Shown: positions 31,741-42,050, numbered from the stretch's first letter. The stretch: 64,000 nt of DNA from Planctomycetes bacterium syqfu (GCA_020974905.1 CP087563.1:1302001-1366000); one strand, 5' to 3'. Translations and numbers: made by a program. Notes: generated by a model not told the origin, from the letters alone.

Positions 31741-33153
31741 TCAGATATCAAAGTACATGCAAAACTCAAAAGGATGCGGGCGAATGTCCAACTCGTTGAC
31801 TTCGTTCTCGCGTTTGTACTGGACCCAATACTTGATGACGTCTTCGGTAAAGACTCCCCCCTGAAGCAGGAACTGGTGATCTTCCTCCAAAGCGACCAAC
31901 GCCTGATTCAACGAGCGTGGCGTGCAGTTGACACCAGCAAGGTCTTCGTCGGACATCATATCCATGGAGATATCCAGCGGGTCGCCCGGATCGATCTGAT
32001 TTTGAATCCCGTCGATCGCTGCCATGAGCATGGCTGAGAATCCCAGGTACGGATTGCACGAAGAGTCAGGACAACGGAACTCTAAACGACGCGTGCCTTC
32101 GGTGCGTGAGTAAACGGGGATGCGGATGGCAGCCGAGCGATTACGCGACGAATACACCAGGTTCACCGGCAGCTCATATCCGGGGACCAATCGCTTGTAG
32201 CTGTTGGTGGTCGGGTTGGTAAAGGCACATAACGCACGGGTGTGTTTGAGCAGTCCGCCAATGGCATAAAGTGCGGTCTGGGACAAGCCGCCGTAGTGCC
32301 GGCCGGAGAAGACCGGTTCGTCACCCTTCCACATGGAAAAGTGCGTATGCATGCCTGAGCCGTTGTCCATAAACAATGGCTTGGGCATGAAGGTCGCGAC
32401 TTTGCCATACCGCGCAGCCACGTTCTTGACCACGTACTTGTAGTACATGCAGGTGTCCGCCATGTGCAGCAGGTCCTGAAAACGCAGGTCGATTTCCGCC
32501 TGACCGCCTGTTGCAACCTCATGATGATGGCCTTCGACCTTGATCCCTAACTGCTGCATTTTTTCGACCATTTCGGTCCGCAGGTTTGCACCACGGTCAA
32601 CCGGGGACATGGGGAAGTAACCTTCCTTGAGTCGAATCTGATTGCCGAGATTGCTCGGATCTTTGCGACCGCTGTTCCAGATGCCTTCTTCCGAGTCCAC
32701 GCGGTAGGTCGCTTCATTGACGGTCTGGTCATACCAAACGTTATCGAAGATAAAAAATTCCATCTCCGGGGCAAACATCGCACGGTCAGCAATGTCGGTT
32801 GAGAGCAGGTATTTTTCGGCCTTGCGGGCGATGGATCGCGGATCGCGTGAGTATTCCTTCTTGGTAACCGGGTCCTTAATATCACAGATGACCGACAAGG
32901 TTGGATGCTCAAGGAACGGATCAATGTGCGCGGTCTCTGCAACGGGGACAAGGAGCATGTCAGTTTCGTTGATGGCTGTCCAACCCCGGGTTTCCGAACC
33001 ATCGAAACCAAAGCCATGCTCAAAGGAGTCGGCCTTGAATTCGCTGGCAGGATAAGTCACATGCTGCCAAATCCCGGGGAAGTCCATGAAGCGACAGTCA
33101 ATGTAACGTACTTTCTGATGTTTGATCAGTTCCATCACCTCTTGGGGCGTCAT
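31741..33153 (-). CDS. glnA: Glutamine synthetase, type I
   Basis: A 470-residue GSI enzyme, which makes glutamine from glutamate, ammonia and ATP. Visible features are DFPGIWQHVTYPASEFKA, GFGFDGSETRGWTAINETDM, FAPEMEFFIFD (metal-site glutamate), GQAEIDLRF, NGSGMHTHFSMWK, the NPTTNSYKRLVPGYELPVNL segment and RSAAIRIPVYS. The region that in enterobacterial GSI carries the adenylylated tyrosine (DLYDLP) reads DISMDMMSDED, so aspartate takes the tyrosine position and GlnE-type adenylylation should not occur. GAGAGGATG precedes the ATG; the longer frame to 33270 has no support. It is between lpxI and the TMTC-like gene. Confidence 0.95.
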   Translation of the reverse strand: MTPQEVMELIKHQKVRYIDCRFMDFPGIWQHVTYPASEFKADSFEHGFGFDGSETRGWTAINETDMLLVPVAETAHIDPFLEHPTLSVICDIKDPVTKKEYSRDPRSIARKAEKYLLSTDIADRAMFAPEMEFFIFDNVWYDQTVNEATYRVDSEEGIWNSGRKDPSNLGNQIRLKEGYFPMSPVDRGANLRTEMVEKMQQLGIKVEGHHHEVATGGQAEIDLRFQDLLHMADTCMYYKYVVKNVAARYGKVATFMPKPLFMDNGSGMHTHFSMWKGDEPVFSGRHYGGLSQTALYAIGGLLKHTRALCAFTNPTTNSYKRLVPGYELPVNLVYSSRNRSAAIRIPVYSRTEGTRRLEFRCPDSSCNPYLGFSAMLMAAIDGIQNQIDPGDPLDISMDMMSDEDLAGVNCTPRSLNQALVALEEDHQFLLQGGVFTEDVIKYWVQYKRENEVNELDIRPHPFEFCMYFDI

Positions 33154-33264
33154 GGCACATCCTCTCAATGGAATCCGTGTATACCTGCTGAATTCAGTTG
33201 CCTGATGATACCGCCGAAGTGGGTTTGATGCATGTCGTGTAGGTGAAAATCGCTGCTGGAAATA

Positions 33265-33293
33265 CCGCATCGATACGACGCGGCTCGCCTGAA
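33265..33293. repeat. GGCGAGCCGCG repeat, half copy
   Basis: CCGCATCGATACGACGCGGC followed by TCGCCTGAA is the right arm of the element at 11132-11259 and 52709-52828, without its left partner. It lies in the gap between glnA and lpxI. Confidence 0.7.
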
Positions 33294-33315
33294 CTGTATC
33301 TGTCTTCGACTGGAA

Positions 33316-34155
33316 TTATTTCTGGCCGACGATGGTGATCCCCAGCTTGTCCGCCAGGGCGATGAGTTTGTCCTTCTCAGCCATGATGACTTTGCCAGCC
33401 TGGAGGACCAGGCAGGTCGCGCCATGTTCCTTGAGCAGTTCGATGGTCCGCATACCAACAGTGGGGACGTCGATGCGCATGTCATGATTTTCATGCGCCC
33501 CCTTGAGCATGGTCCAACCGCCTTTGCGACACAGCTCACCTGCACGTTGGATCATGCGGTCGGTGCCTTCGATGGCTTCGACAGCGATGACCATGCTCCG
33601 GTGTACTGCCAGAGATTGGCCGATGTCCAGACGACTGATGTCGCAGACTTTGTCCCAGCCGTAACGAATGTCCGCCCATTGGGTTTGGGTGGGTTGTTGT
33701 TGGGTCATCACGCCTTCGTCTGCCACAGCTTCGGGGATGAAGGTGGTCTGATCCATGAGCTTGATTCCTTTTTGTTGCATGGTGTCCGCCAAGGCGCCGA
33801 GGATGGCTGCATCACCACGATTGTGTTTATGCGAGCCAAACCAGATTCGCGCGGCCACCATGTCCGGCCACATGCGGATCATCTGAATCGGGTCGAAGAT
33901 GTTGACCTTGTGCACCTTGCCGATGAGGACCGCCTCGTCACAGCCCCAGCGATTGAGCTTGGCAAACCACTTGCCCAAGTGCAGTGCACCGGCGTAGCAA
34001 AACTTTTGACTCATATCCTTGAGTTTGGGATCGCAAATACCACGCATGCCAATGCAGGCCACGTTGTAACCCTGCGCCTGCATCCCGCGCAACGTCATCT
34101 CCGGCAAGTCCCCTGCCCCAGCAACAAGTCCGATCCATCTGGTCATGTCGGACAT
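33316..34155 (-). CDS. lpxI: UDP-2,3-diacylglucosamine pyrophosphatase, LpxI type
   Basis: A 279-residue protein of the LpxI (DUF1009) family, which hydrolyses UDP-2,3-diacylglucosamine to lipid X in lipid A biosynthesis and replaces LpxH in many bacteria. The N-terminal domain starts WIGLVAGAGDLPEMTLRGMQ, then YAGALHLGKWFAKLNRWGCD and AVLIGKVHKVNIFD; the C-terminal domain contains VHRSMVIAVEAIEGTDRMIQ and GWTMLKGAHENHDMRIDVPT ending in a Rossmann-like ATCLVLQAGKVI segment. Its presence implies a lipid A outer membrane, which agrees with the planctomycete assignment and the WaaE-like gene at 10288. The neighbours pepA and glnA are unrelated and each gap carries repeat sequence. Confidence 0.92.
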   Translation of the reverse strand: MSDMTRWIGLVAGAGDLPEMTLRGMQAQGYNVACIGMRGICDPKLKDMSQKFCYAGALHLGKWFAKLNRWGCDEAVLIGKVHKVNIFDPIQMIRMWPDMVAARIWFGSHKHNRGDAAILGALADTMQQKGIKLMDQTTFIPEAVADEGVMTQQQPTQTQWADIRYGWDKVCDISRLDIGQSLAVHRSMVIAVEAIEGTDRMIQRAGELCRKGGWTMLKGAHENHDMRIDVPTVGMRTIELLKEHGATCLVLQAGKVIMAEKDKLIALADKLGITIVGQK

Positions 34156-34199
34156 GATAGCAGGTTTGGCTTTGGGATAGTCAGAGCACTTGGCTTGGT

Positions 34200-34285
34200 A
34201 TGAGAGTCACAGAGGCTCAGAGGTAAATCCGAGATCAAAGCAATCCAAACCACTCTTTTCAAACTCTGTGTCTCTGTGGTGAAAG
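34200..34285. repeat. CACAGAGGCTCAGAG / CTCTGTGTCTCTGTGG inverted repeat
   Basis: AGAGTCACAGAGGCTCAGAG at the left is answered by AACTCTGTGTCTCTGTGGTG at the right around a 35-base centre that contains AATCCAAACCACTCTTTTC. It resembles the CTCTGTGGTAAAAA arms at 11083-11310. It fills the gap between pepA and lpxI. Confidence 0.6.
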
Positions 34286-34307
34286 ACCATCGACAACCGC
34301 AGTCAGA

Positions 34308-35834
34308 TCAGATGTCTTTCCAGTTGCTGACCATTTCTGCCAGCAGGCGGACACCAAAGCCGGTTGGGCCTTTGACGAAGGGCAATTTGTCATCCTTGAT
34401 GTCGGATGTGCCTGCGATGTCCAGATGCGCCCACGGGGTCTTGGGCATCGCCGTCGGCGCTTCATCACCGACGAAGTAGGACAGAAACGCAGCGCCCTGG
34501 ATCGGGTGTGCATCACGCACGCCGACGCATGAGTTGACGATGTCACTGTGCGTGCCCTTGAGCATGTCGCGGTGTTCCTGCCAAAGTGGTAAACGCCAGA
34601 GACGTTCGCCTGCTGCTTCACCAGCATCAAAGACCTGTTGATGCAGTGATGAATCATTGACCCATGCGCCTGCACAGAAGCTGCCCAGCGCGACGACGAC
34701 ACCGCCGGTGAGCGTTGCCAGATCGATGACTGCCTGGGGCTTGTAGGTCTTGGTGCCATAGGCTAAGGCGTCCGCTAAAATCAGGCGGCCTTCGGCATCG
34801 GTGTTGGTGACTTCCGCGGTGACACCGTTAAAGAAGGTGACGATGTCATTGGGACGGTAAGCAACCGTATCGACCATGTTCTCTGCTGTGGGAACCAGGC
34901 CAACGACGTGGACGTTGAGTTTCAGGGCTGCGATGGCCTGCATGGCGCCGATGACTGCCATACCACCACACTTGTCGTACTTCATGCCCATCCCGCCACC
35001 GGGTTTAAGCGAGTAGCCACCAGTGTCGAACGTGACAGCTTTGCCCACTAGCATGATCGGCTTGGAGTTTGCTTTGGTCTTGGCGGGTTTGTGTTCCATG
35101 CAGATCAATGCAGGCGGTGTTGAGCCCCCCTGTCCGACTGCGACAAGTCCGCCCATGCCCAATGACTTGGCTTTCTTGCTATCAATCACCGTGCATTTAA
35201 GTCCGACCTTGCGACTCATCGAACGGCATTGCTTGACGATGTAATCAGGGTTGGCAACATTCGGCGGGGTTGCAGCAAGTGTGCGGGCAAAGTTCGTCGC
35301 ATCACCAACGGTCGCGCCATCCTTGGCAGACTTGAGTTGTTCCTTGGGAACTTCAACGGTGAGATTCATCTTCTTGGCTTTGTCCGATGCGTTGACTGCA
35401 CCCTTGTAACTATCAAACGTGAAGTTGGCGAGGGTGAAAGATTCACCAATCGTAAAGCCGAGCCTGGCATGATCGACCGAGCCGTTGAACACCGGCGCCA
35501 TCTCGGTATGCACGCGGGTCACGGCTGCTTCCTTGGCCAGTTGGAGCACTTTACCAAGGCCGGTCCGCAGGGTGTCATACTTGAAGGACTCACGCGAACC
35601 CAGGCCGATGAGATAAAGCCGGTCAGCACCCTGCATCGGATACAGACAGGTGACTTTGCCTGATGCAACGGTGAACTCATCACGTTTCATGGCTTGACTC
35701 AGACAGCCACCCAACTCTTTATCGAGCACCTGGTAGGCACGCGGGAGTTTATCCTGCTCCTGGAACAAGGCGATGATCAACGCCTGTGGTTGGGATTTGG
35801 AGACCGAAGAGGTGAGGGTGATTTTCTGATACAT
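34308..35834 (-). CDS. pepA: Leucyl aminopeptidase (M17)
   Basis: A 508-residue cytosolic aminopeptidase of family M17 that removes N-terminal residues from peptides, usually as a hexamer with two metal ions. Signatures are VGKAVTFDTGGYSLKPGGGM with the metal-binding lysine and aspartate, MKYDKCGGMAVIGAMQAIAA, and the defining NTDAEGRLILADALAYG with the metal-binding aspartate and glutamate and the catalytic arginine. The N-terminal macro-like domain (residues 1-160) is present. Length is normal for the family. It heads a minus-strand group before lpxI and glnA; PepA-type proteins can also bind DNA, which is not testable here. Confidence 0.95.
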   Translation of the reverse strand: MYQKITLTSSVSKSQPQALIIALFQEQDKLPRAYQVLDKELGGCLSQAMKRDEFTVASGKVTCLYPMQGADRLYLIGLGSRESFKYDTLRTGLGKVLQLAKEAAVTRVHTEMAPVFNGSVDHARLGFTIGESFTLANFTFDSYKGAVNASDKAKKMNLTVEVPKEQLKSAKDGATVGDATNFARTLAATPPNVANPDYIVKQCRSMSRKVGLKCTVIDSKKAKSLGMGGLVAVGQGGSTPPALICMEHKPAKTKANSKPIMLVGKAVTFDTGGYSLKPGGGMGMKYDKCGGMAVIGAMQAIAALKLNVHVVGLVPTAENMVDTVAYRPNDIVTFFNGVTAEVTNTDAEGRLILADALAYGTKTYKPQAVIDLATLTGGVVVALGSFCAGAWVNDSSLHQQVFDAGEAAGERLWRLPLWQEHRDMLKGTHSDIVNSCVGVRDAHPIQGAAFLSYFVGDEAPTAMPKTPWAHLDIAGTSDIKDDKLPFVKGPTGFGVRLLAEMVSNWKDI

Positions 35835-36004
35835 CGTGCAAACTCCGCGCTAGGGTAACTTCAGGTCAACAAAGAATAATCGCATCAGCCGGTCAGTAGC
35901 AAGTCAATGTCAGCGTAAAGCGTTACAATAAATCCCCCACCAACACCGTTGCATGTCTTTGGTCACATGGCGGTGAATCCTGTTCGGTATATGGAACCGT
36001 GTTG

Positions 36005-36844
36005 ATGTCTGAGGATACGCAAACGCTGATCCAGATGAGTGTGCTGCTGCCAGCCGGACTGGCTGCGCTGTTCATTCTTTTTAAACGTGGTTGTCTTTCT
36101 GCCAAATCGCTTGAAAACCGACGGATCAAGCAGACCGGACTCCTTGGCGTGGACCTGCTCATCGGTCTCTTGCTGCTGGTCTTTGGCATGTTGCTTGTCT
36201 CCGTGGTCGTTGGGATCTTGCAGACCGATCCTGAGAGTCCGCGACACTTGGCTGCGATGCAACTGATCATGCAGGTCTGCACGTTCGGTCCGCTGATCGC
36301 CTTTGTGATTGCGCGCATATATCACGCGAACCATCGGCTTGGTGATCTGGGTTTGTCACTGCACGAACCAACGCATTGGAAGACGGGTTTGTGGGCAACG
36401 CTGCTGGGTATCCCGGTGTTGTTTGCAGTCAGCAGCCTGGTTGCGTTAATCACCAACCTGATGGGCATCCAAACGCCGGAGATTGCGCACAAGATGCTGG
36501 TGACGATCAGTGAGACACGGGATGTTGTCACGTTGATTCTGCTGCTGACGAGTGCGATTATTTTTGCACCTTTTCTTGAAGAATTTATCTTTCGTGGCTT
36601 TTTGCATCAGGCGATACGCGATGTCATCAGCGTGGACACGCCGTGGTTGAACATCATGCTCTGCAGCGCAATCTTTGCAGGCATTCACATCTCCGCTGCA
36701 CAGTGGCAGACCTTACCTGCCCTGTTCATACTCGGGGGCATCCTCGGCTGGATGTACGAAAAGACTGCCAGCCTCTGGCCATGCATCATTCTCCATGCGT
36801 GTTTCAATTCGCTGAACATTGCGATTGTGTTGTTCTTGATGTGA
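36005..36844 (+). CDS. CPBP-family intramembrane glutamic endopeptidase
   Basis: A 279-residue integral membrane protein with about seven hydrophobic segments and the three CPBP (Abi/CAAX-protease-like) motifs: EEFIFRGFLHQA, FAGIHISAAQW and the HACFNSLNIA histidine-asparagine end. The glutamates of EExxxR and the two later histidines form the intramembrane active site. Family members cleave prenylated or bacteriocin-type substrates, or serve as immunity proteins; the substrate here is unknown. I chose the ATG at 36005; a GTG six bases earlier is possible. It is transcribed away from pepA. Confidence 0.9.
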   Translation: MSEDTQTLIQMSVLLPAGLAALFILFKRGCLSAKSLENRRIKQTGLLGVDLLIGLLLLVFGMLLVSVVVGILQTDPESPRHLAAMQLIMQVCTFGPLIAFVIARIYHANHRLGDLGLSLHEPTHWKTGLWATLLGIPVLFAVSSLVALITNLMGIQTPEIAHKMLVTISETRDVVTLILLLTSAIIFAPFLEEFIFRGFLHQAIRDVISVDTPWLNIMLCSAIFAGIHISAAQWQTLPALFILGGILGWMYEKTASLWPCIILHACFNSLNIAIVLFLM

Positions 36845-36906
36845 TGAGGTGGATTAAAAAAGATTGAGCAACACACATCGTGATTTTTGAGAACTCACTT
36901 TAATCT

Positions 36907-36991
36907 GTCATTCCCGCGCAGGCGGAAATCCAGTGGCATGCTGTTGACGCTTGCAAGTGCCACTGGACTCCCGCCTGCGCGGGAGTGACGG
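36907..36991. repeat. REP-like inverted-repeat element, copy 4
   Basis: GTCATTCCCGCGCAGGCGGA, AATCCAGTGGCATGC, GTTGACGCTTGCAAGTGCCA, CTGGACTCCCGCCTGC and GCGGGAGTGACGG. It lies between the convergent CPBP protease and pseudopilin genes. Confidence 0.9.
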
Positions 36992-37025
36992 ACCGTGACA
37001 GATCAACATTCGTATTCAACAACGT

Positions 37026-37057
37026 AAAAAAGCCGTGGTTCACATGAACCGCGGCTT
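37026..37057 (-). terminator. Rho-independent terminator of the beta-helix module
   Basis: On the minus strand AAGCCGCGGTTCATGTGAACC and ACGGCTT form an 11-base stem with one mismatch and end in TTTTTT. It lies 28 bases after the pseudopilin stop codon at 37086 and should end the regulator, enzyme, pseudopilin transcript. Confidence 0.88.
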
Positions 37058-37085
37058 GATTAATTCTGTCGCTTAACTGCGATGA

Positions 37086-37805
37086 TCAGTTAAGCGTCTC
37101 AACAATCCAATGCTTGGCCTCACTGTCTGCGTGCGTCACCAGTTCGCGAGACATGTTGGCGGTGTGACCGTCGTAAAAGACGATGCTTGCGGTGTCGTTA
37201 TGACGATATGCAACGCGGTCGGTCGGACCACTTTCGCCGGTGTAGCCGGTGCTCTTGTTGTACCACGGATTCCAGCATCCGAGCACATCAAGGAACATGA
37301 TCTTGTACTGAGCCTGAACCACATCCGTCAAACGAACGGTAATCGCTGGCACCTTATTTGCCCAGAAGGGACTGCTGGTGGGCATCTGCGAGTTGTAGCC
37401 ATAACTCATCTGCAACTCGGCATGGCCTGTGCTGTTGATATTGTTCTGGGCCAACTGCGACATCGGGCAATGCAGACTCATGGGCCACTTGGGTGAACCG
37501 GCAATGGGGTACTGCACATTGGCAATGCTCTTGAACGCGTCCACCGAATGCCATGTGATACGCGACATGTTCGTGGGAAAGTTGACGCGTTGGGAGACCG
37601 GCAAGACCCAGTCATTGTAATCTGCCGCGTAGAGTACATTGAATGTCCCAAAGCTACGCAGATTCGACATACACTGTGTCTGTCGTGCAGCAGCACGGGC
37701 TTTACCCAATGCAGGCAGCAAGATGGAAATGAGCATGGCGATAATCGAAATGACAACGAGCAATTCAATGAGTGTGAACGCGTTTTTGTGAAGCTGGGGT
37801 TTCAT
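37086..37805 (-). CDS. Pseudopilin of the beta-helix module
   Basis: A 239-residue pseudopilin beginning MKPQLHKNA, with [20 protein letters not shown] after the alanine at the cleavage site, then [20 protein letters not shown]. The tail [19 protein letters not shown] is an exact H-x9-DG match. AGGAG lies seven bases before the ATG. Order in this module differs: regulator, enzyme, then pseudopilin, whereas in the other enzyme-containing modules the pseudopilin precedes the enzyme. Its head carries [15 protein letters not shown] and [13 protein letters not shown], not shared with others. A terminator follows. Confidence 0.93.
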   Translation of the reverse strand: MKPQLHKNAFTLIELLVVISIIAMLISILLPALGKARAAARQTQCMSNLRSFGTFNVLYAADYNDWVLPVSQRVNFPTNMSRITWHSVDAFKSIANVQYPIAGSPKWPMSLHCPMSQLAQNNINSTGHAELQMSYGYNSQMPTSSPFWANKVPAITVRLTDVVQAQYKIMFLDVLGCWNPWYNKSTGYTGESGPTDRVAYRHNDTASIVFYDGHTANMSRELVTHADSEAKHWIVETLN

Positions 37806-37840
37806 GAAGTTCTCCTGGTCCTGGTATTGCATTGATCGTG

Positions 37841-40804
37841 TTACTCACTGGCCGGGCCGAGGTACATGTCCGCAAAGTAAATGTTCTTGCCCTGGACATA
37901 GCCTGATTGTTTGAATCGGGCGATGACTTCGATCTTGTCGATATCGGGATTGTCAAACGCGACGGAGACTTTCTTCCAATCCGTATCATTGTGGCCGGTG
38001 CTGATGCGTTTGAGTTCCTTTTTGCCTTCGAAGATTTTGATCTGAACAAACGCGATACCTTTGATATCACCCTTGAGATAGCAGGAGAATTGCATCTTGC
38101 CCTGGGGCTTGTGGTAGAGACGCTGAAGCATTTGCCCCTGCCCTTTGCCTTGCCCGTCAATCTTGATACGAATGGATTGGCCGAGTCCTTCGGGTTTTTC
38201 GTCTGTATCCACGACGGCGGTGTGTTGGGTCTTGGACGTGTTGACAAGCTTCCAATGATCAGCTGCACCTTTGCTATCCACATCCGCAAAGAGCGGGTTT
38301 TTCAGCAGGTTTCCTTCCTGCGGCGTCAACGTGCTGTCATCGGTTTGAATCGATGACGGATCAATGGCGGTCTCTGCTACGACCGGTTTGGCGGATGTAC
38401 TTGCAGCAGACTTGTTGGTTGAATCAGCCGAACCGAGCACCGGTGCCAGTGACATATCTGCAAACCAGATGTTCTTGCCCTGGGTTTGACCGGTCTGTTT
38501 GAAACGACCGATGATTTCGATTTTATCGACTGAAGTGTCGGTGATATCAACGATGGCTTTCTGCCAACGGGCATTGCTCTTGACGCTGTCGAGTCTCGCC
38601 AATTCCTGCTTGCCACTGAAAATTTTGATTTGATACAAACCGATGCCAGCGGGGTTGGACTTGATGTAACCGGAGAAGCGATATTTCTTGCCGGACTTGA
38701 CGTAAACACGTTGGAAGAATTGGCCGAGTCCGCCGGAGACGCCGTTAATGTCAATGCGTGCTGATTGCTTGACGGTGTCAGGTGTCTGCTCGGTGTCAAT
38801 GTGAAGCGTGTGTTTGGTCTTGGAGGAGTTAATGAGTTTCCAACCGCTGATGGCATCCCCCTTGTGTTCTGAGAACTGCGGGTTCTTAATCAGGTTCTCA
38901 CCGAGTTTCACATCATCACCGATGGATGCTTCCTCCTTGGCTGTGAGGGTCGCCTGCGTGATCGGCTTCATATTGGCGTTGGGTTTATCCCAATAACGCT
39001 GAATTTCCGGGGGAGTGAACAGTGGACGCCCGGTACTCTTGAGGTTTTTGTCTTCGGGAAGAACACGACGCCATTGGGCATCGGCAGCGGGCCATGATCC
39101 GGCTTCGGGCAGGTCTTTGATCTGGCTGGGATCGCGTGGCAGCTTGGGCATGGCTTGACCATACGCCAATGCGCCAGCATCCGTCTGTGAACTCTGATAC
39201 ATCGCAGCGTCCATGCCTGGCAGGGTCTTGCCGATAAGCTTGCTGATGTTCACGCCACTGTTACGTGCCTTGGAGTTGGCGGGAAGCTCGAAGTTAAATT
39301 CCTTTGGATTCTTGAACACATCACTGTCAGCCGCAAGGAACTGACTGTTGGCATCAAGTCCCTGCTTCTTGAGAATCTCAATCCCTTTGTTCCACTTGTC
39401 TTTGTCATCGCCCATCTGGATGAATGTGTTGTAATCAGCATGCCAATTGGGGAGCTTGGCACCCTTGGCCTGACTCCAGGGATTGGTGGAGATCATGATG
39501 TTGTTGTAGTAGTGATAGTTTTTCAAGCCATCATCAAAGACACTGTTACTTGAGTAGGCTCCGCGGAAAGCGAAGGTGGTGTTGTGATAGACGAAGACTT
39601 CGGGCTTGGACGGCGAGGTTGAGAAGTTGCGGAAGCCTTCACCACATGCGTAGATGATGTTGCGATAGATGTACATCGGACCGCGTTTGACAGGCTTGAT
39701 ACGGAAACCGCAGATGGCGTTATAGACGATGTTGTCATGCCACTGGCAATTGGGTTGACTGCCTTCGGGTTCCAGACCGTCGTCTGCGATGTTATGGACG
39801 AGATTGTGATGGACGCGGTTGCCATCGTTGGAGTCAGCAAGTTTGCTGTGATCTTCGATACCGCCCCAGTGACTGTGAACATAGTTGTCGTGGACCTGGT
39901 TATTGCCTGTGGACTCGGTGAAGCTGATGCCGAAGTGATCCCAGTAACCGTGGGTCTTGGTGAAGAGCCAGTTGGTCCAGTTGCCACGACCGTCACCGCG
40001 TGGGTCGATGTGAGCCAATGGATTGAGCGTGATGTCGTTGAAGCGAACGGTACAACTGTCAGCGTTTTCAGCAACCATCACACCATGATGCGTCGGGCCG
40101 ATTTTGCAGTGTTCCACGAAGCTGCCCAGTGTGTCCTTGAGATACACGCCACACCAGCCATCGCGGATGCTGATACCACGAATGACGATGCGATGCGCGC
40201 CGTCGATGAGCACGATGGGGTCCTTGGGAGAAAGTTGAATTTCCTTGTCAGCAGGATTGGAATTGTCCACAAAGCGGATATAGAGCGTGCGTTCGTCATC
40301 ATTGACCATGGCAACGGCTTGAGCGCCCTTGAGTGTGCGGCCTTCGGGGCCCTTCTCAAAGAGCATCGGCCATTCCTTTTTCTCGTTGCCGGTCGAACCG
40401 ATTTTCACACGCTTGTAGTACATCTGCGTGATGGACTTGTTGTCCGCGGTGACATACCAGGGGCGCCAATCCAACGTGGTGCGATACAGCCCCTTGGTGA
40501 TGAAGGATGCGTCTTCCCATTTGAGTTCCGCAGGCTGTGAACCATCAATAATGGCATCGGCCGGACCTTCAAGCGTAATGGGCTTGCCGAACTCACCGGA
40601 ATTTTTGGTAAATGCCACGCGTTGGCGATACACACCCGGCGTCAGTCGGATCACATCACCAGCCTGGGCTTGATCGGCAGCTTGCTGAATACTCATCGGA
40701 CCATCGGGCGTTAACTCAAAGACACGAGCCTCTGCCGAGGATGCGTAGAGCATGAGTAAAACACAACTCAGTAGCGAACAAGTCCATTGCAGTTTTTTGT
40801 ACAT
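37841..40804 (-). CDS. Secreted right-handed beta-helix protein with two tandem C-terminal modules
   Basis: A 987-residue exported protein. After the signal peptide ([17 protein letters not shown]) comes a beta-helix (DUF1565-like start [20 protein letters not shown]) to about residue 500, as in chondroitinase B/alginate lyase PL6-like and related glycan lyases. A linker region to about 640 follows, then two copies of a CBM4/22-like galactose-binding module at about residues 655-800 and 840-987. The copies share [10 protein letters not shown] / [24 protein letters not shown]-type strands and [20 protein letters not shown] / [20 protein letters not shown]. The helix part includes [20 protein letters not shown]-type coils. 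A polysaccharide lyase or hydrolase role is likely; substrate unknown. Confidence 0.8.
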   Translation of the reverse strand: MYKKLQWTCSLLSCVLLMLYASSAEARVFELTPDGPMSIQQAADQAQAGDVIRLTPGVYRQRVAFTKNSGEFGKPITLEGPADAIIDGSQPAELKWEDASFITKGLYRTTLDWRPWYVTADNKSITQMYYKRVKIGSTGNEKKEWPMLFEKGPEGRTLKGAQAVAMVNDDERTLYIRFVDNSNPADKEIQLSPKDPIVLIDGAHRIVIRGISIRDGWCGVYLKDTLGSFVEHCKIGPTHHGVMVAENADSCTVRFNDITLNPLAHIDPRGDGRGNWTNWLFTKTHGYWDHFGISFTESTGNNQVHDNYVHSHWGGIEDHSKLADSNDGNRVHHNLVHNIADDGLEPEGSQPNCQWHDNIVYNAICGFRIKPVKRGPMYIYRNIIYACGEGFRNFSTSPSKPEVFVYHNTTFAFRGAYSSNSVFDDGLKNYHYYNNIMISTNPWSQAKGAKLPNWHADYNTFIQMGDDKDKWNKGIEILKKQGLDANSQFLAADSDVFKNPKEFNFELPANSKARNSGVNISKLIGKTLPGMDAAMYQSSQTDAGALAYGQAMPKLPRDPSQIKDLPEAGSWPAADAQWRRVLPEDKNLKSTGRPLFTPPEIQRYWDKPNANMKPITQATLTAKEEASIGDDVKLGENLIKNPQFSEHKGDAISGWKLINSSKTKHTLHIDTEQTPDTVKQSARIDINGVSGGLGQFFQRVYVKSGKKYRFSGYIKSNPAGIGLYQIKIFSGKQELARLDSVKSNARWQKAIVDITDTSVDKIEIIGRFKQTGQTQGKNIWFADMSLAPVLGSADSTNKSAASTSAKPVVAETAIDPSSIQTDDSTLTPQEGNLLKNPLFADVDSKGAADHWKLVNTSKTQHTAVVDTDEKPEGLGQSIRIKIDGQGKGQGQMLQRLYHKPQGKMQFSCYLKGDIKGIAFVQIKIFEGKKELKRISTGHNDTDWKKVSVAFDNPDIDKIEVIARFKQSGYVQGKNIYFADMYLGPASE

Positions 40805-40852
40805 CTATCTTTCCTATGCAAAAATGACCGTGTGTGAACAGTGCAATGCGTG

Positions 40853-41899
40853 TCAGTCAGTCACATTCGGACCCGCTGAATCACGCCAGATAAAGTGCAT
40901 GGGGACCGACGCATGCCGCGGGGGCATTGACGGATTGGCCATGCGATCGATAAGCATTTTTTGAGCAACTTCCGTGAGTTTTTCACGATTGCGCGAGATG
41001 GTTGCCAAGGGTGGTTCGGAGACCAGCCCCGCTTCCATGTTGTTCATCCCCACCAACGCGACATCATCCGGAATACGCAGCCCCATCCGATGCTTGATGT
41101 AGTGACCAGCAAAAAGTGCGTTCATGTCATTGATGCAGAAAATCGCATCGACATCACAGCCCTTCTTGAAAATGCGATCAAACGAACCCCATATTTTTTC
41201 CTCGCGCGAACGATTGGTGAATCCCAGATCAAGCAGCAGGTGATCATGGTCCTGCCCACCCAGTTCAAGCCAGTGATCACGAAACGCGTGAAACTTCAGA
41301 TGATTGTCAGGCTCATGCATGCAAAGCGCGATGCCCGGTTTTTTGCGACCTGACGCATACAAGTACTCAGCGACCTGCTGAATCCCCGGGACGCGGTCGT
41401 GAATCAACTGGTCCACATTCGTTAACTCGGGAATCACCTGCTGACAGACGACCAGCACGTTTTCGATGCGGTTGAGTCGCTTGACAATTTCAGGTGTCCG
41501 CAGGAAACGGGCAAAGGAGTGAATCACCAGTGCATCGACACGACGTGACGCCATGTCATCAACGGTCAGAATCACCTGCTGGATATTGGACAGGTGATCG
41601 GCATGAATCGTGGCATAGTCCTGGGCCTGAAGTCCGCGGAGAATCTGCATACCGATGGTGGCATCCCCCGCTGCATCGTCTTCAAACGGCCAGACCAGTC
41701 CAATCGACCGCGTCTTGCCACCACGAAGTCCGGCTGCCAGCGAGTTGCGGCGATACCCCATCTCCTGGGCAATCCGCAGAATCCGCTCACGGGTCTGCTG
41801 CGAAACTCGAATGGTGTTCTGTCGGTCATTGAGTACAGCACTGACAGCCCCATGACTGACCTTGGCCTGCTGAGCAATCTGCTTGATGGTGACGGGCAT
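40853..41899 (-). CDS. LacI-family regulator of the beta-helix module
   Basis: A 348-residue LacI-type protein beginning MPVTIKQIAQQAKVSHGAVS, with hinge ILRIAQEMGYRRNSLAAGLR and a sensor domain (SIGLVWPFEDDAAGDATIGM, DVDAIFCINDMNALFAGHYI, IPDDVALVGMNNMEAGLVSE). The start matches that of the divergent LacI gene at 42128. A near-perfect inverted repeat at 41945-41982 lies 45 bases upstream and is the likely operator. It is the first gene of a minus-strand series with the beta-helix enzyme (48 bases apart) and a pseudopilin. Confidence 0.93.
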   Translation of the reverse strand: MPVTIKQIAQQAKVSHGAVSAVLNDRQNTIRVSQQTRERILRIAQEMGYRRNSLAAGLRGGKTRSIGLVWPFEDDAAGDATIGMQILRGLQAQDYATIHADHLSNIQQVILTVDDMASRRVDALVIHSFARFLRTPEIVKRLNRIENVLVVCQQVIPELTNVDQLIHDRVPGIQQVAEYLYASGRKKPGIALCMHEPDNHLKFHAFRDHWLELGGQDHDHLLLDLGFTNRSREEKIWGSFDRIFKKGCDVDAIFCINDMNALFAGHYIKHRMGLRIPDDVALVGMNNMEAGLVSEPPLATISRNREKLTEVAQKMLIDRMANPSMPPRHASVPMHFIWRDSAGPNVTD

Positions 41900-41944
41900 A
41901 AAGGGACTCCGAATCAGGAGATCGGGTAGGCGGGACATGCCAAA

Positions 41945-41982
41945 ATAACACGTGATATCAACATGATGATATGACGTGTTAT
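41945..41982. promoter_or_regulatory. Palindromic LacI operator candidate (ATAACACGTGATATCA)
   Basis: ATAACACGTGATATCA is followed after ACATGA by TGATATGACGTGTTAT. The two 16-base arms are inverted copies with a single mismatch. The site lies between two divergent LacI genes. Its ends, ATAACACG and CGTGTTAT, recur as CGTGTTA in the direct repeats at 42058-42099, so the same protein or two relatives may bind all four half sites. Confidence 0.75.
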
Positions 41983-42050
41983 CAAAAAGTCAAGGTATCC
42001 GATCTAAATTTTCCTTAACCTGGGTATCAAGTATTTTTCAAGACAAATCA

